The notes beneath the pieces were generated by a model. The model saw only the letters and a list, made by a program, of their open reading frames with translations, was not told the DNA's origin and made no database searches. A stretch of DNA of 46,941 bases from Sphingopyxis sp. (lineage in GTDB: Bacteria; Pseudomonadota; Alphaproteobacteria; Sphingomonadales; Sphingomonadaceae). Location of the stretch: assembly GCA_030145715.1 (NCBI GenBank), contig JAIXHQ010000024.1, positions 1 to 46,941 on the forward strand. The letters run 5' to 3'. How positions within the stretch are numbered: the stretch's first letter is position 1; each line of letters starts with the position of its first letter. The translations under genes and the position numbers were made by a program. This document shows, piece after piece, positions 23,861-31,942 of the stretch.

Positions 23861-26014
23861 TCAAGGCCGATAGAAGCGCGCCCCGCTGGCCTTTAGCGCC
23901 GCCGGATCGAACAGCACGGGTTTCAGCTTGTGCGCGACGAACAGTGGCGCCTGATCGTTATAATGCGGGCTGGCCGGCCGCGTCGTCGCCGCACCAAAGG
24001 GCTGAACCGATTCCGACTGGACGCGCCCCGCCTTGTCCCATGTCACGAACATGATGAAACTGTCACCGTGGCGCACCTTCAGCCGCCCATCGGGCTCTAC
24101 ATCCCACAGGGTCGATGCGCGCACCGTATCGTTGCCGCCATCGAGCGGCAGGTCGACGCGGCTCGCGCCCTCGCCATGCCGCAGGCGCAGCACCGTCCCG
24201 AGTTTCGGATCGAGCCCGTTGAAATATTTTTGCAGATGCGCGACCGTGTCCTTCAGCACGGTGCGCGGATCAGGCGCGGCGCGCCGCTGATAATGGCTGC
24301 CGTTCGCCGGGCGCAGCACCATCAGCGCCAGCGCATCGCCCCGCCCCCGCCCGTCGAGGTTCCAGTCCCATTCGCGCAGCAGCGCCTGCGCGCGCGCCAA
24401 GGCCGGATCGTCGCGGGTGTCGAGCGCGAGCAGCCGGTCCATCCACGCCCGCGCATAGCCGGTCCGGGCATAGGCGGTGTCATATTTGATCGTCCGGAGC
24501 CGCGCCGCGTCAATCTGTCCCGACGTTTCGAACAATTGGATCAGCCGCGTCGCGCGATTGGTCATGTCATCCTCGATCCCGAGCAGCGGCGAAAAAGCCG
24601 CGGCGTCGAGTTCGTCGCCCGGCCCCGCCGCCACCCAGGGCGTGTTGTTCGCGTTCATGACATAGCCCGAGCGCGGATTGACGAGCGCGGGCACGCGGTC
24701 GAACGGCAGCGTCTTTGTCCAGACATTGGCCGAGGTGTCGCCGGGCAGCACCCCGCGCCAGTTGAACCCGGTCGGCCGGTCGGGGAACATCGCATTATAG
24801 AAAAGGCCGATATTCCCCCGTGCATCGGCATAGATGAAATTGGTCGCGGGCACCCCCTGTTGTGCCATCGCGGCGCGCCATTCGGCGAAATTCCGCGCCT
24901 TGTTCAACCGATAATATTGGGTGACCATATTGGCCTGATCCATCCCGGCATAGCGGATGGCAAAGGCGCCCTTTTCATTCTTTATCACCGGCCCGTGGAC
25001 CGATCGATAGACGGTGCGCGGCACGGGGAGGACCAGCGGCCCGACCTTGACCTTCAGCCAGATGCGCCGTTCGTCCAGCGGGCGCCAGCGGCCGTCGAAC
25101 CGATAATTGCGACCGCTGTCGTCGAGCGTCAGCCGATAGACGTCGATCAGGTCGGGCCGGTTCACCGTGTTGGTCCAGCCCAGATATTTGTTGTGGCCAA
25201 GGAAGGGATAGGGCGAACCGGGGAAATTGGCGCCCGCGAAATCCCACCCTTCCTGCGAATGGACGACCAGTTCGTACCAGGCGACCCCGCCGGTCCACGG
25301 CTGGTGCGAGTTGGAGACGAGCCGCGTCGCGCCGTCGGTCGACCGCGCCGGGGCGACCGCCATGCCGTTCGATCCATTGTCGGCGGGGTCGCGTCCCACC
25401 GGCGTCAGTTCGCGCGGAACCAGCTTTCCCGTCGCGTCGAGCGCCGGACCGCCCTCGCGGCCGATCGGCTTATCGCCGACGAGCGAGCCAAGCACCGAAT
25501 CGAGCCCGAAAAAGAAAGGCGAGCGCAGCACGAATCCCGCGACGACATCTTCGCCGGACACGGGGAACAGGCCCGACAACCTTACTTCGTCGGGGTGTTT
25601 TTCCGCATAGCGGTTGAGCCCCGCCGCATAAGCGGTGAACAACGCCTTCACGTCGGCGGGCAGTCGCGGCCAGTCGCGCACCGTGGTCGCGCGGACACCC
25701 AGCAACGCTTCGGCATAATCGATCTTTGCGCCGTCCTGACCCAGCATCGCGCCCGCACGGCCGCGCGTCATCGCCAGCACTTCCTGCAGCGTCGAGAAAT
25801 CATCCTCTGCATGGGCGTAAGCGACGCCATAGGCGACGTCGGCGTCGGTCTTTCCGAAAATATGCGGAACGCCGAATTTGTCGCGCGCGATCCGCACGTC
25901 GGACGGCTTGAAAGACGGCGCGGCGGGCGCCTTTGCCGTCAGCGGTTCCCACGCCGCCAGCCCGACCAGAATGACGCCGAGAAGAATCAGAAAGCCGACG
26001 AAAAATTTGCGCAT
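23861..26014 (-). CDS. Penicillin-acylase-family Ntn hydrolase (AHL/aculeacin acylase-like)
   Basis: Taking the ATG at 26014 (GGAAAGCGG just upstream) gives 717 residues; an ATG at 26050 is also in frame. One hydrophobic segment (FFVGFLILLGVILVGLAAW) exports or anchors it. The S45 family is shown by VRIARDKFGVPHIFGKTDADVAYGVAYAHAEDDF and by the autoprocessing site DNG-S215-NGMAVAP, where Ser215 becomes the N-terminal nucleophile of the beta chain. HQPW and GWTNTVN follow as expected. Relatives cleave amide-linked acyl chains from beta-lactams, acyl-homoserine lactones or lipopeptides in the periplasm. The substrate is unknown. It heads the leftward group with the M16 peptidase and is divergent from clpB. 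Confidence 0.92.
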   Translation of the reverse strand: MRKFFVGFLILLGVILVGLAAWEPLTAKAPAAPSFKPSDVRIARDKFGVPHIFGKTDADVAYGVAYAHAEDDFSTLQEVLAMTRGRAGAMLGQDGAKIDYAEALLGVRATTVRDWPRLPADVKALFTAYAAGLNRYAEKHPDEVRLSGLFPVSGEDVVAGFVLRSPFFFGLDSVLGSLVGDKPIGREGGPALDATGKLVPRELTPVGRDPADNGSNGMAVAPARSTDGATRLVSNSHQPWTGGVAWYELVVHSQEGWDFAGANFPGSPYPFLGHNKYLGWTNTVNRPDLIDVYRLTLDDSGRNYRFDGRWRPLDERRIWLKVKVGPLVLPVPRTVYRSVHGPVIKNEKGAFAIRYAGMDQANMVTQYYRLNKARNFAEWRAAMAQQGVPATNFIYADARGNIGLFYNAMFPDRPTGFNWRGVLPGDTSANVWTKTLPFDRVPALVNPRSGYVMNANNTPWVAAGPGDELDAAAFSPLLGIEDDMTNRATRLIQLFETSGQIDAARLRTIKYDTAYARTGYARAWMDRLLALDTRDDPALARAQALLREWDWNLDGRGRGDALALMVLRPANGSHYQRRAAPDPRTVLKDTVAHLQKYFNGLDPKLGTVLRLRHGEGASRVDLPLDGGNDTVRASTLWDVEPDGRLKVRHGDSFIMFVTWDKAGRVQSESVQPFGAATTRPASPHYNDQAPLFVAHKLKPVLFDPAALKASGARFYRP

Positions 26015-26089
26015 CCGCTTTCCCACTCCATGGATTATCTGTTGCGACATGCGTCATGGCGGAAATTTCGCACGACGGAAAGCCATGCT

Positions 26090-26117
26090 CTTGTGTTGCA
26101 AATCGGCAACACTATCT
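26090..26117 (+). promoter_or_regulatory. RpoH-type heat-shock promoter of clpB
   Basis: CTTG (26090-26093), a 17-bp spacer, and ACTATCT (26111-26117) match the alphaproteobacterial sigma32 pattern CTTG-N17-CYTATNT except for one base. The predicted start near 26123 leaves a leader of about 22 nt. The spacer holds a small perfect palindrome, TGTTGC-N6-GCAACA, at 26094-26111. Confidence 0.7.
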
Positions 26118-26144
26118 TGCTGAGCGAGAAAGGGGCTTATTCAG

Positions 26145-28724
26145 ATGAACCTCGAAAAATTTACCGACCGCGCCAAGGGCTTTTTACAGTCCGCGCAGAC
26201 GATCGCGATCCGCATGAACCACCAGCGGATCAGTCCCGAGCATATCGCCAAGGCGTTGCTGGAGGATGGCGAAGGCATGGCCGCGGGGCTGGTCGCAAAA
26301 AGCGGCGGCGATGCCGCGCGCGCGGCGCAGGGCATCGACACCCTGCTGACCAAATTGCCCGCCGTGTCGGGCAGCGGCGCCCAGCAGGTGCCGGGGCTGG
26401 ACAATGATGCCGTTCGCCTGCTCGATCAGGCCGAACAGGTCGCGGGCAAGGCAGGCGACGGTTATGTCACCGTCGAACGGCTGTTGCTGGCGATGGTGCT
26501 GGGCACCGCCACGCCGGTCGGCAAGGCATTCGCCGATGCGGGGTTGAAAGCCGACGCGCTGAATGCCGCGATCAACGATTTGCGCGGCGGGCGCACCGCC
26601 GACACCGCATCCGCCGAGGACGGGTATGAGGCGTTGAAGAAATTCGCCCGCGACCTGACGCAGGTCGCGCGCGACGGCAAGCTGGACCCGGTGATCGGCC
26701 GCGACGAGGAAATTCGCCGCACGATCCAGATCCTGGCGCGGCGGACCAAGAACAACCCGGTGCTGATCGGCGAACCCGGCGTCGGCAAGACCGCGATCGC
26801 CGAGGGATTGGCGCTGCGCATCACCAACGGCGACGTCCCCGACAGTTTGAAGGATCGCCGCCTGTTGTCGCTGGACATGGGCGCGTTGATCGCCGGCGCC
26901 AAATATCGCGGCGAGTTCGAGGAGCGGTTGAAAGGCGTCCTCGACGATGTGAAGGCCGCGGAGGGTGAGATCATCCTGTTCATCGACGAGATGCACACGC
27001 TGGTCGGCGCAGGCAAGGGCGAGGGGGCGATGGATGCGTCCAACCTGCTCAAACCCGCGCTGGCGCGCGGCGAACTGCATTGCATCGGCGCGACGACGCT
27101 GGACGAATATCGCAAGCATGTCGAAAAGGACCCCGCGCTCCAGCGGCGGTTCCAGCCCGTTTTTGTCGGCGAACCGACGGTCGAGGATTCGATTTCGATC
27201 CTGCGCGGGCTGAAGGAAAAATATGAACTGCATCACGGCGTCCGCATCACCGACGGCGCGATCGTCGCCGCCGCCACGCTGTCGAACCGCTATATTTCCG
27301 ACCGTTTCCTGCCCGACAAGGCGATCGACCTGATGGACGAGGCGGCGAGCCGCATCCGCATGGAGGTGGAATCAAAGCCCGAGGCGATCGAAAGCCTGGA
27401 CCGTCGCATCATCCAGATGAAGATCGAGGAATCGGCGCTGGGCCGGGAAAGCGACGCCGCGTCAAAGGACCGGCTGGCGACTTTGCAGGCCGAGCTGGCC
27501 AATCTGGAACAGCAGTCGGCGGGCCTGACCCAGAAATGGCAGGCCGAAAAGGACAAGATCCACGCCGAGGCGAAGATCAAGGAAGAATTGGACGCCGCGC
27601 GTTCGGCGCTGGACCAGGCGCAGCGCGCGGGCGACCTCGCGCGGGCGGGCGAGCTGAGTTACGGCACCATCCCCGGACTGGAAAAGCGGCTGGAAGAAGC
27701 GCAGGCGGCGGCGGGCAATGCGATGCTGCGCGAAGAAGTCACCGCCGACGACATCGCCGCGGTGGTCAGCAAATGGACCGGCATCCCCGTTGACCGGATG
27801 ATGGAAGGCGAGCGCGAGAAGCTGTTGTCGATGGAAACGACGCTGGAACAGCGCGTGATCGGCCAGGACGACGCCGTCCGCGCGGTATCGACCGCCGTGC
27901 GCCGCGCGCGCGCGGGGTTGCAGGACCCGAACCGTCCGCTCGGCAGCTTCCTTTTCCTTGGCCCCACGGGGGTCGGCAAGACCGAATTGACCAAGGCGCT
28001 CGCGCGGTTCCTGTTCGACGACGACAATGCGATGGTCCGCATCGACATGTCCGAATTCATGGAAAAGCACAGCGTCGCCCGCCTGGTCGGCGCGCCGCCG
28101 GGCTATGTCGGTTATGAAGAGGGCGGCACGTTGACCGAGGCGGTGCGCCGCCGCCCCTATCAGGTCATATTGTTCGACGAGGTCGAAAAGGCGCATCAGG
28201 ACGTGTTCAACATCCTGCTTCAGGTGCTCGACGACGGGCGGCTGACCGACGGACAGGGGCGCACGGTCGATTTCACCAACACGCTCATCATCCTGACGTC
28301 GAACCTTGGCAGCCAGGCGATCGCGGCATTGCCCGACGATGCCCCGGTCGAACAGGCCGAACCGGCGGTGATGGAGGTCGTGCGCGCGCATTTCCGGCCC
28401 GAATTCCTGAACCGGCTGGACGAGATCGTGCTGTTCAACCGGCTGGCGCAGCAGCATATGGGCGGCATCGTCGATATTCAGGTCGCGCGGGTGCAGAAAC
28501 TGCTGGCCGACCGCAAGGTGACGCTGAAGCTGACCGATGCGGCGCGCGCCTGGCTGGGCCGCGTCGGCTATGACCCCGTCTATGGTGCCCGCCCGCTGAA
28601 ACGCGCGGTGCAGAAATATCTGCAGGACCCGCTGGCCGACCTGATCCTGAAAGGCGAGGTGAAGGACGGATCGACGATCGGGGTCGATGAGGGCGATGGG
28701 GCGTTAACGTTGATGGCGGGATGA
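26145..28724 (+). CDS. clpB: ATP-dependent disaggregase ClpB
   Basis: The 859-residue Hsp100 chaperone rescues aggregated proteins with DnaK. An N-terminal Clp domain (1-145) is followed by AAA domain 1, with Walker A GEPGVGKT at 209-216 and Walker [10 protein letters not shown]. The coiled-coil M domain at about 400-530 is what separates ClpB from ClpA and Clp[20 protein letters not shown], then [23 protein letters not shown] domain 2 has GPTGVGKT near 606-613 and [20 protein letters not shown] is the second pore loop. Length is normal. AAAGGGG nine bases before the ATG is the ribosome-binding site. It has its own heat-shock-type promoter and terminator, so it is a single-gene unit. Confidence 0.98.
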   Translation: MNLEKFTDRAKGFLQSAQTIAIRMNHQRISPEHIAKALLEDGEGMAAGLVAKSGGDAARAAQGIDTLLTKLPAVSGSGAQQVPGLDNDAVRLLDQAEQVAGKAGDGYVTVERLLLAMVLGTATPVGKAFADAGLKADALNAAINDLRGGRTADTASAEDGYEALKKFARDLTQVARDGKLDPVIGRDEEIRRTIQILARRTKNNPVLIGEPGVGKTAIAEGLALRITNGDVPDSLKDRRLLSLDMGALIAGAKYRGEFEERLKGVLDDVKAAEGEIILFIDEMHTLVGAGKGEGAMDASNLLKPALARGELHCIGATTLDEYRKHVEKDPALQRRFQPVFVGEPTVEDSISILRGLKEKYELHHGVRITDGAIVAAATLSNRYISDRFLPDKAIDLMDEAASRIRMEVESKPEAIESLDRRIIQMKIEESALGRESDAASKDRLATLQAELANLEQQSAGLTQKWQAEKDKIHAEAKIKEELDAARSALDQAQRAGDLARAGELSYGTIPGLEKRLEEAQAAAGNAMLREEVTADDIAAVVSKWTGIPVDRMMEGEREKLLSMETTLEQRVIGQDDAVRAVSTAVRRARAGLQDPNRPLGSFLFLGPTGVGKTELTKALARFLFDDDNAMVRIDMSEFMEKHSVARLVGAPPGYVGYEEGGTLTEAVRRRPYQVILFDEVEKAHQDVFNILLQVLDDGRLTDGQGRTVDFTNTLIILTSNLGSQAIAALPDDAPVEQAEPAVMEVVRAHFRPEFLNRLDEIVLFNRLAQQHMGGIVDIQVARVQKLLADRKVTLKLTDAARAWLGRVGYDPVYGARPLKRAVQKYLQDPLADLILKGEVKDGSTIGVDEGDGALTLMAG

Positions 28725-28725
28725 C

Positions 28726-28757
28726 AAAAGGGCGGCCGCGATGCCGCCCTTTTTTTG
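28726..28757 (+). terminator. Rho-independent terminator of clpB
   Basis: AGGGCGGC (28729-28736) pairs with GCCGCCCT (28743-28750) around a CGCGAT loop, flanked by A4 before and T6-7 after. The flanking A and T runs could make it work on both strands. It begins directly after the clpB stop. Confidence 0.93.
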
Positions 28758-28818
28758 CGGCTAAAGAGCCGGTCCCGATGGCATCAAAAACCGGCGTTCA
28801 ACCGTCGCTCCAGGTCAT

Positions 28819-28875
28819 TTTTCGGTGATTTCGCAGCCGTGACATGGTCCGTTTTGCCGAAATCGCTCTAACATG
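28819..28875. repeat. Structured intergenic repeat, copy A
   Basis: About 57 nt that align at roughly 80 percent by eye, with a 1-nt gap, to copy B at 31756-31813. Both carry an inverted repeat: here GTGATTTCG (28825-28833) faces CGAAATCGC (28858-28866), paired with one T-G wobble. The two bases that differ between copies in the right arm keep pairing possible. The rest of the gap 28758-29011 shows nothing else I can name. Confidence 0.6.
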
Positions 28876-29011
28876 TCTGCAAGCCAAGGCGGCGAGCGCG
28901 AGGGCCATCGTCATCTGCAACATCGCTCAAGCCCTTCTATCCTGACCGGATTTCGGGCATCGACGATCCCGCCGGTTCCTGAGAATTGCTCCTGCCGCCC
29001 CGCGCCTGTGC

Positions 29012-29347
29012 TCAGTTGGACGAATTGCCCGCTGCGCTGACGAAGGCTTCGGCCGTCTCGCGCGCATTCTGGCTGCTATTGGCGATCACCTGTTTCCACT
29101 TTTCATTGGTGTAACAGGTGCGCACCTTCTTCACGAGCGATCCGATTTCCAGCGTCTTGCGGCATTTGATATAATAGGGATGGGTCTCCGCCAGACCGAC
29201 ATTATAGGCCTTGATCTCGGTCGGCGTCATGGCCGAGGGCGGCTTGGGCGGCGGGGCGCGGTCGGCGCTGGGCGCCGCGTCGGCGGCGAAAGCGGCGGGC
29301 GCGGTCAACAGCGCGGCCGCGACAAATGCTGGCAGAATGCGGTTCAT
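29012..29347 (-). CDS. Small secreted protein of unknown function
   Basis: The ATG at 29347 has a strong GGAGGAAG ribosome-binding site, giving 111 residues. A Sec signal peptide (ILPAFVAAALLTAPAAFAA) is followed by a Pro- and Ala-rich stretch (SADRAPPPKPPSAM). The compact C-terminal domain TPTEIKAYNVGLAETHPYYIKCRKTLEIGSLVKKVRTCYTNEKW has two cysteines, probably a disulfide in the periplasm. I recall similar unnamed proteins in sphingomonads, where the IKCRxxLEIGSLVKKxRTCxTNxxW part recurs. No function can be given. It stands alone between clpB and the hydroxylase gene and is transcribed leftward. Confidence 0.82.
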   Translation of the reverse strand: MNRILPAFVAAALLTAPAAFAADAAPSADRAPPPKPPSAMTPTEIKAYNVGLAETHPYYIKCRKTLEIGSLVKKVRTCYTNEKWKQVIANSSQNARETAEAFVSAAGNSSN

Positions 29348-29464
29348 GATCTTCCTCCCGCCGCGGGGCCCGCCCGCAGCCTCATGCCCCGCATCATATG
29401 GCGGATCGCGCCGTTCGCAAAGCTGAATTTCCGCGCCCCGAAAGCGGCGCAAGCCCCCGGAATC

Positions 29465-30664
29465 CTAGCGCGGAACGGCATAGCCCGATGCGTCCGCCGA
29501 CGCGAAATAGCGCAGCAGGAGGTCGCGTTCCCTGGGACCGAGATGCGGGTTCCAGACGTCGAAGATCAGCACCGCGCGCGGCGCGTCGCTGTCGTTCCAC
29601 GCCTCATGCTCGATCGTGTCGTCAAAGGCGAAGGCCTTGCCCTCTTCCCACAGGCGCGTCTCGCCGCCGACGCGAAAGCCGCAGCCCGGCGGGACGATCA
29701 GCGGCAGATGCACGATCGCGCGGGTGTTGGTGACGCCCGTATGCGGCGGGATGCGCGTATGCGGTTTGAGGATGGAGAAAAAGGCGCTGGGCCCGCGGCC
29801 CGGAACGCGCAGGCCGGGGATCGCCTCCAGCGCCGCCGCCGTGACCGGGCAGCGATCGAGCACCGGCTGGTTCGGCGCGCCATATTCCCAGAGGAAACAG
29901 GCACCCCAGTCGAGCCGGTTGTCGAGACCCGACCATATGCTGTCGGGCGTCCCCGCCTCCATCCGCACATAAGGGCGCAGCGCGTCGCCCGGATCGGCGA
30001 GCAAGGCCTGGAGTTCGCCCCGGATCGCGTCCGTCTGTGCCTCGATGGTGTCCAGCCAGGGAAAATGGCCGCGGTCGAAAAATTCGTCGGCGGGCAGAAA
30101 GGGATAGAAGACCCCCGCGCATTCATTCTGATAGAGGCGGCGGCGGCCGAGCGTGCTGCTGATAAAGGCTTCGCCGCGCCGCGCCTCGGTTTCCGACAGA
30201 TCGCCGCGGATCGTGCCAAAGGCGTCCATGGCCGCGTCGAACATCTGCCCGGTCGCGCGCGCGACAAAGGCCTGACCCTGCGCCAACAGCGGTTCGAGCG
30301 GCGGCGGAACCGGCTGGACCTGGCTCGCCAGCGCCAGCGCCGCGCTCCACGCCGCGAGCGCCTGCCCCGTATCGCCCCGCGCCTCGTGCCGTTCGCCCTT
30401 GCGCACCCATGCCATCAGATCGCGGCGATCGATCGCCAGCGCCGCGTCGAGCGCCGCAAGCTCGCGGTCATCGTCGCCCAGCGCCCGCCAGGCGGAGGCA
30501 AGATTGCGTTGCAGCGCGCCCGAATGCGGATCAGCCGCGATCGCCGCATCGAAATGGCGGGCCGCGGCGGCGGCATCGCCGACCTGTAGCGCCGCGATCC
30601 CCAGCCGGTTGGCTTCGGCGGCGGCAGCGGGTGGTTGTGCATTGGTCATGGCCATGCTTGCCAT
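29465..30664 (-). CDS. TPR plus aspartyl/asparaginyl beta-hydroxylase domain protein
   Basis: The start is uncertain: ATGs at 30664, 30655 and 30649 lie close together, none with a clear ribosome-binding site. From 30664 there are 399 residues. Residues about 10-140 form tetratricopeptide-like helix pairs (GIAALQVGDAAAAARHFDAAIAADP and the next repeat). The C-terminal domain is an Asp/Asn beta-hydroxylase fold (PF05118), a 2-oxoglutarate/Fe(II) dioxygenase. H308 in PPHTGVTNTR and H353 in DDTIEHEAWN would bind iron, and R363 ten residues later would bind 2-oxoglutarate, the same spacing as in animal AspH as I recall it. H319 is also conserved. The substrate is unknown. It is divergent from the sulfotransferase-like gene. 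Confidence 0.88.
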   Translation of the reverse strand: MASMAMTNAQPPAAAAEANRLGIAALQVGDAAAAARHFDAAIAADPHSGALQRNLASAWRALGDDDRELAALDAALAIDRRDLMAWVRKGERHEARGDTGQALAAWSAALALASQVQPVPPPLEPLLAQGQAFVARATGQMFDAAMDAFGTIRGDLSETEARRGEAFISSTLGRRRLYQNECAGVFYPFLPADEFFDRGHFPWLDTIEAQTDAIRGELQALLADPGDALRPYVRMEAGTPDSIWSGLDNRLDWGACFLWEYGAPNQPVLDRCPVTAAALEAIPGLRVPGRGPSAFFSILKPHTRIPPHTGVTNTRAIVHLPLIVPPGCGFRVGGETRLWEEGKAFAFDDTIEHEAWNDSDAPRAVLIFDVWNPHLGPRERDLLLRYFASADASGYAVPR

Positions 30665-30692
30665 CGGCCGGGGCAGTCGGCAAGGTCGATTG

Positions 30693-31724
30693 ATGACCTT
30701 AACGCCCGCCGTGACCGCCATGATCGACGATGCCGCATGGCTCGCGCACCGCTATGATCCCGGCCACGACGCCTTTCATTTCCGCCGCGTCGAGCGCGCC
30801 GCCCGCGCGCAGGTGCCGTTCCTGACCGACCAGCATCTGGGCGAGGAAACGTCGCCGGTCGTGCTGCGGCGGGCTGACTGCCGAAACGCGGCACAGGGTC
30901 GTGGCGCGCCGATCCATTTCCTGTTCCATTCGGCCTATTGCGCATCAACGATGCTGGCGCAGGCGCTGGACCAGCCGGGCGTCGCGACCAGCCTTTCGGA
31001 GCCGGTCCTGCTCAACGACATGGTCGGATGGCGCCGCCGCGGCGCCAGCCCGCGCGACCATGCCCCGGTAATGGACGATGCGCTGAAAATGATCGGTCGC
31101 GGCTTTACCGCGGGCGAGGCGGTGATCGTAAAGCCATCGAATATCTTTAACCCGCTGGCGCGCGGCGCGATGACGCTGCGGCCGGAGGCGCGGGCAATCC
31201 TGCTCCACGCGCCGCTGCGCGCCTTTCTGTTGTCGGTGGCGCGCAAGGGCATGTGGTGCCGTTTATGGTGCCGCGAACTGCTGGAAGGCTATCTGGCCGA
31301 CGGGTTCGTGCAACTGGGTTTCGAGGCGCGCGATTATTTCCGCCAGTCGGACCTGCAGGTCGCGGCGGTCGGCTGGCTGGCGCAGCAGCGGGCATTCGAC
31401 ATGCTGATCGGCTGGGCACCCGACCGGATCGCGTCGATCGACAGTGAGACGCTGACGCGCGATCCGGTCGCGGCGGTCGCGGCGGCGATGGATCATCTGG
31501 GACTGGCGAGCGACCGCGCCGCCATCGCGAGCCACCCCGCGCTGGGCCGGAACAGCAAGTCGGGCGCGTCCTTTGCAGTCGGCGAGCGACAGCGCGACCT
31601 GGAGGTGGCCGAGGCCGCCTATGGCGAGGAAATAGCGCAGGTCGTCGGCTGGGCAGAGGCCGTCGCGGCGCAGGCCGGTATCCCGCTGGCGCTGCCGCGC
31701 CCGCTGGAGTGCATTCGGTTTTGA
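30693..31724 (+). CDS. Sulfotransferase-like P-loop protein
   Basis: ATG at 30693 with AAGG seven bases upstream gives 343 residues. The N-terminal strand-loop HFLFHSAYCASTMLAQALDQ (residues 75-94) matches the 5-prime-phosphosulfate-binding loop of sulfotransferase-like proteins, which usually read like SxRxGSTLL; here the loop is HSAYCAST. SEPVLLNDM and VIVKPSN, then ILLHAPLRAFLLSVARKG, follow as the core strands and the 3-prime-phosphate-binding region. DRIASIDSETLTRDP and the C-terminal helices resemble that family too. Catalysis has not been shown for this branch. The start lies 28 bp from the divergent hydroxylase start, so the two share a promoter region. Cytoplasmic; no signal peptide. 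Confidence 0.72.
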   Translation: MTLTPAVTAMIDDAAWLAHRYDPGHDAFHFRRVERAARAQVPFLTDQHLGEETSPVVLRRADCRNAAQGRGAPIHFLFHSAYCASTMLAQALDQPGVATSLSEPVLLNDMVGWRRRGASPRDHAPVMDDALKMIGRGFTAGEAVIVKPSNIFNPLARGAMTLRPEARAILLHAPLRAFLLSVARKGMWCRLWCRELLEGYLADGFVQLGFEARDYFRQSDLQVAAVGWLAQQRAFDMLIGWAPDRIASIDSETLTRDPVAAVAAAMDHLGLASDRAAIASHPALGRNSKSGASFAVGERQRDLEVAEAAYGEEIAQVVGWAEAVAAQAGIPLALPRPLECIRF

Positions 31725-31755
31725 CGGAAACAAAACCGGCACTCTAGATTTTTGT

Positions 31756-31813
31756 TTTTCCGTGATTTCCGAGCCGCGAAATGTTCCATTTCACTCGAAA
31801 TCACTCTGAATAT
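31756..31813. repeat. Structured intergenic repeat, copy B
   Basis: Second copy of the element at 28819-28875. Its arms are longer: GTGATTTCCGAG (31762-31773) faces CTCGAAATCAC (31794-31804), paired apart from one bulged C. It begins 31 bases after the sulfotransferase-like stop. With the receptor terminator it fills most of the convergent gap 31725-31942. Confidence 0.6.
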
Positions 31814-31890
31814 CGACTGACCCAGAATTTGCCAAGATGACGCTGGCCGCAAGCCGCGGCGCGAATTCCATCATTTTCCGCGGCGCATAG

Positions 31891-31918
31891 AAAAGGGGCG
31901 GACATTGCTGCCCGCCCC
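31891..31918 (-). terminator. Rho-independent terminator of the second TonB receptor gene
   Basis: Read on the minus strand, GGGGCGG (31918-31912) pairs with CCGCCCC (31901-31895) around a 10-nt loop and is followed by TTTT (31894-31891). It starts 24 bases after the receptor stop. Confidence 0.75.
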
Positions 31919-31942
31919 AATTCCTGGCTGTGATGAAGTCGA

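Noticed and set aside
26094..26111. Possible CIRCE element for HrcA at clpB
   Set aside because: CIRCE is TTAGCACTC-N9-GAGTGCTAA; the palindrome here differs in sequence and spacing.
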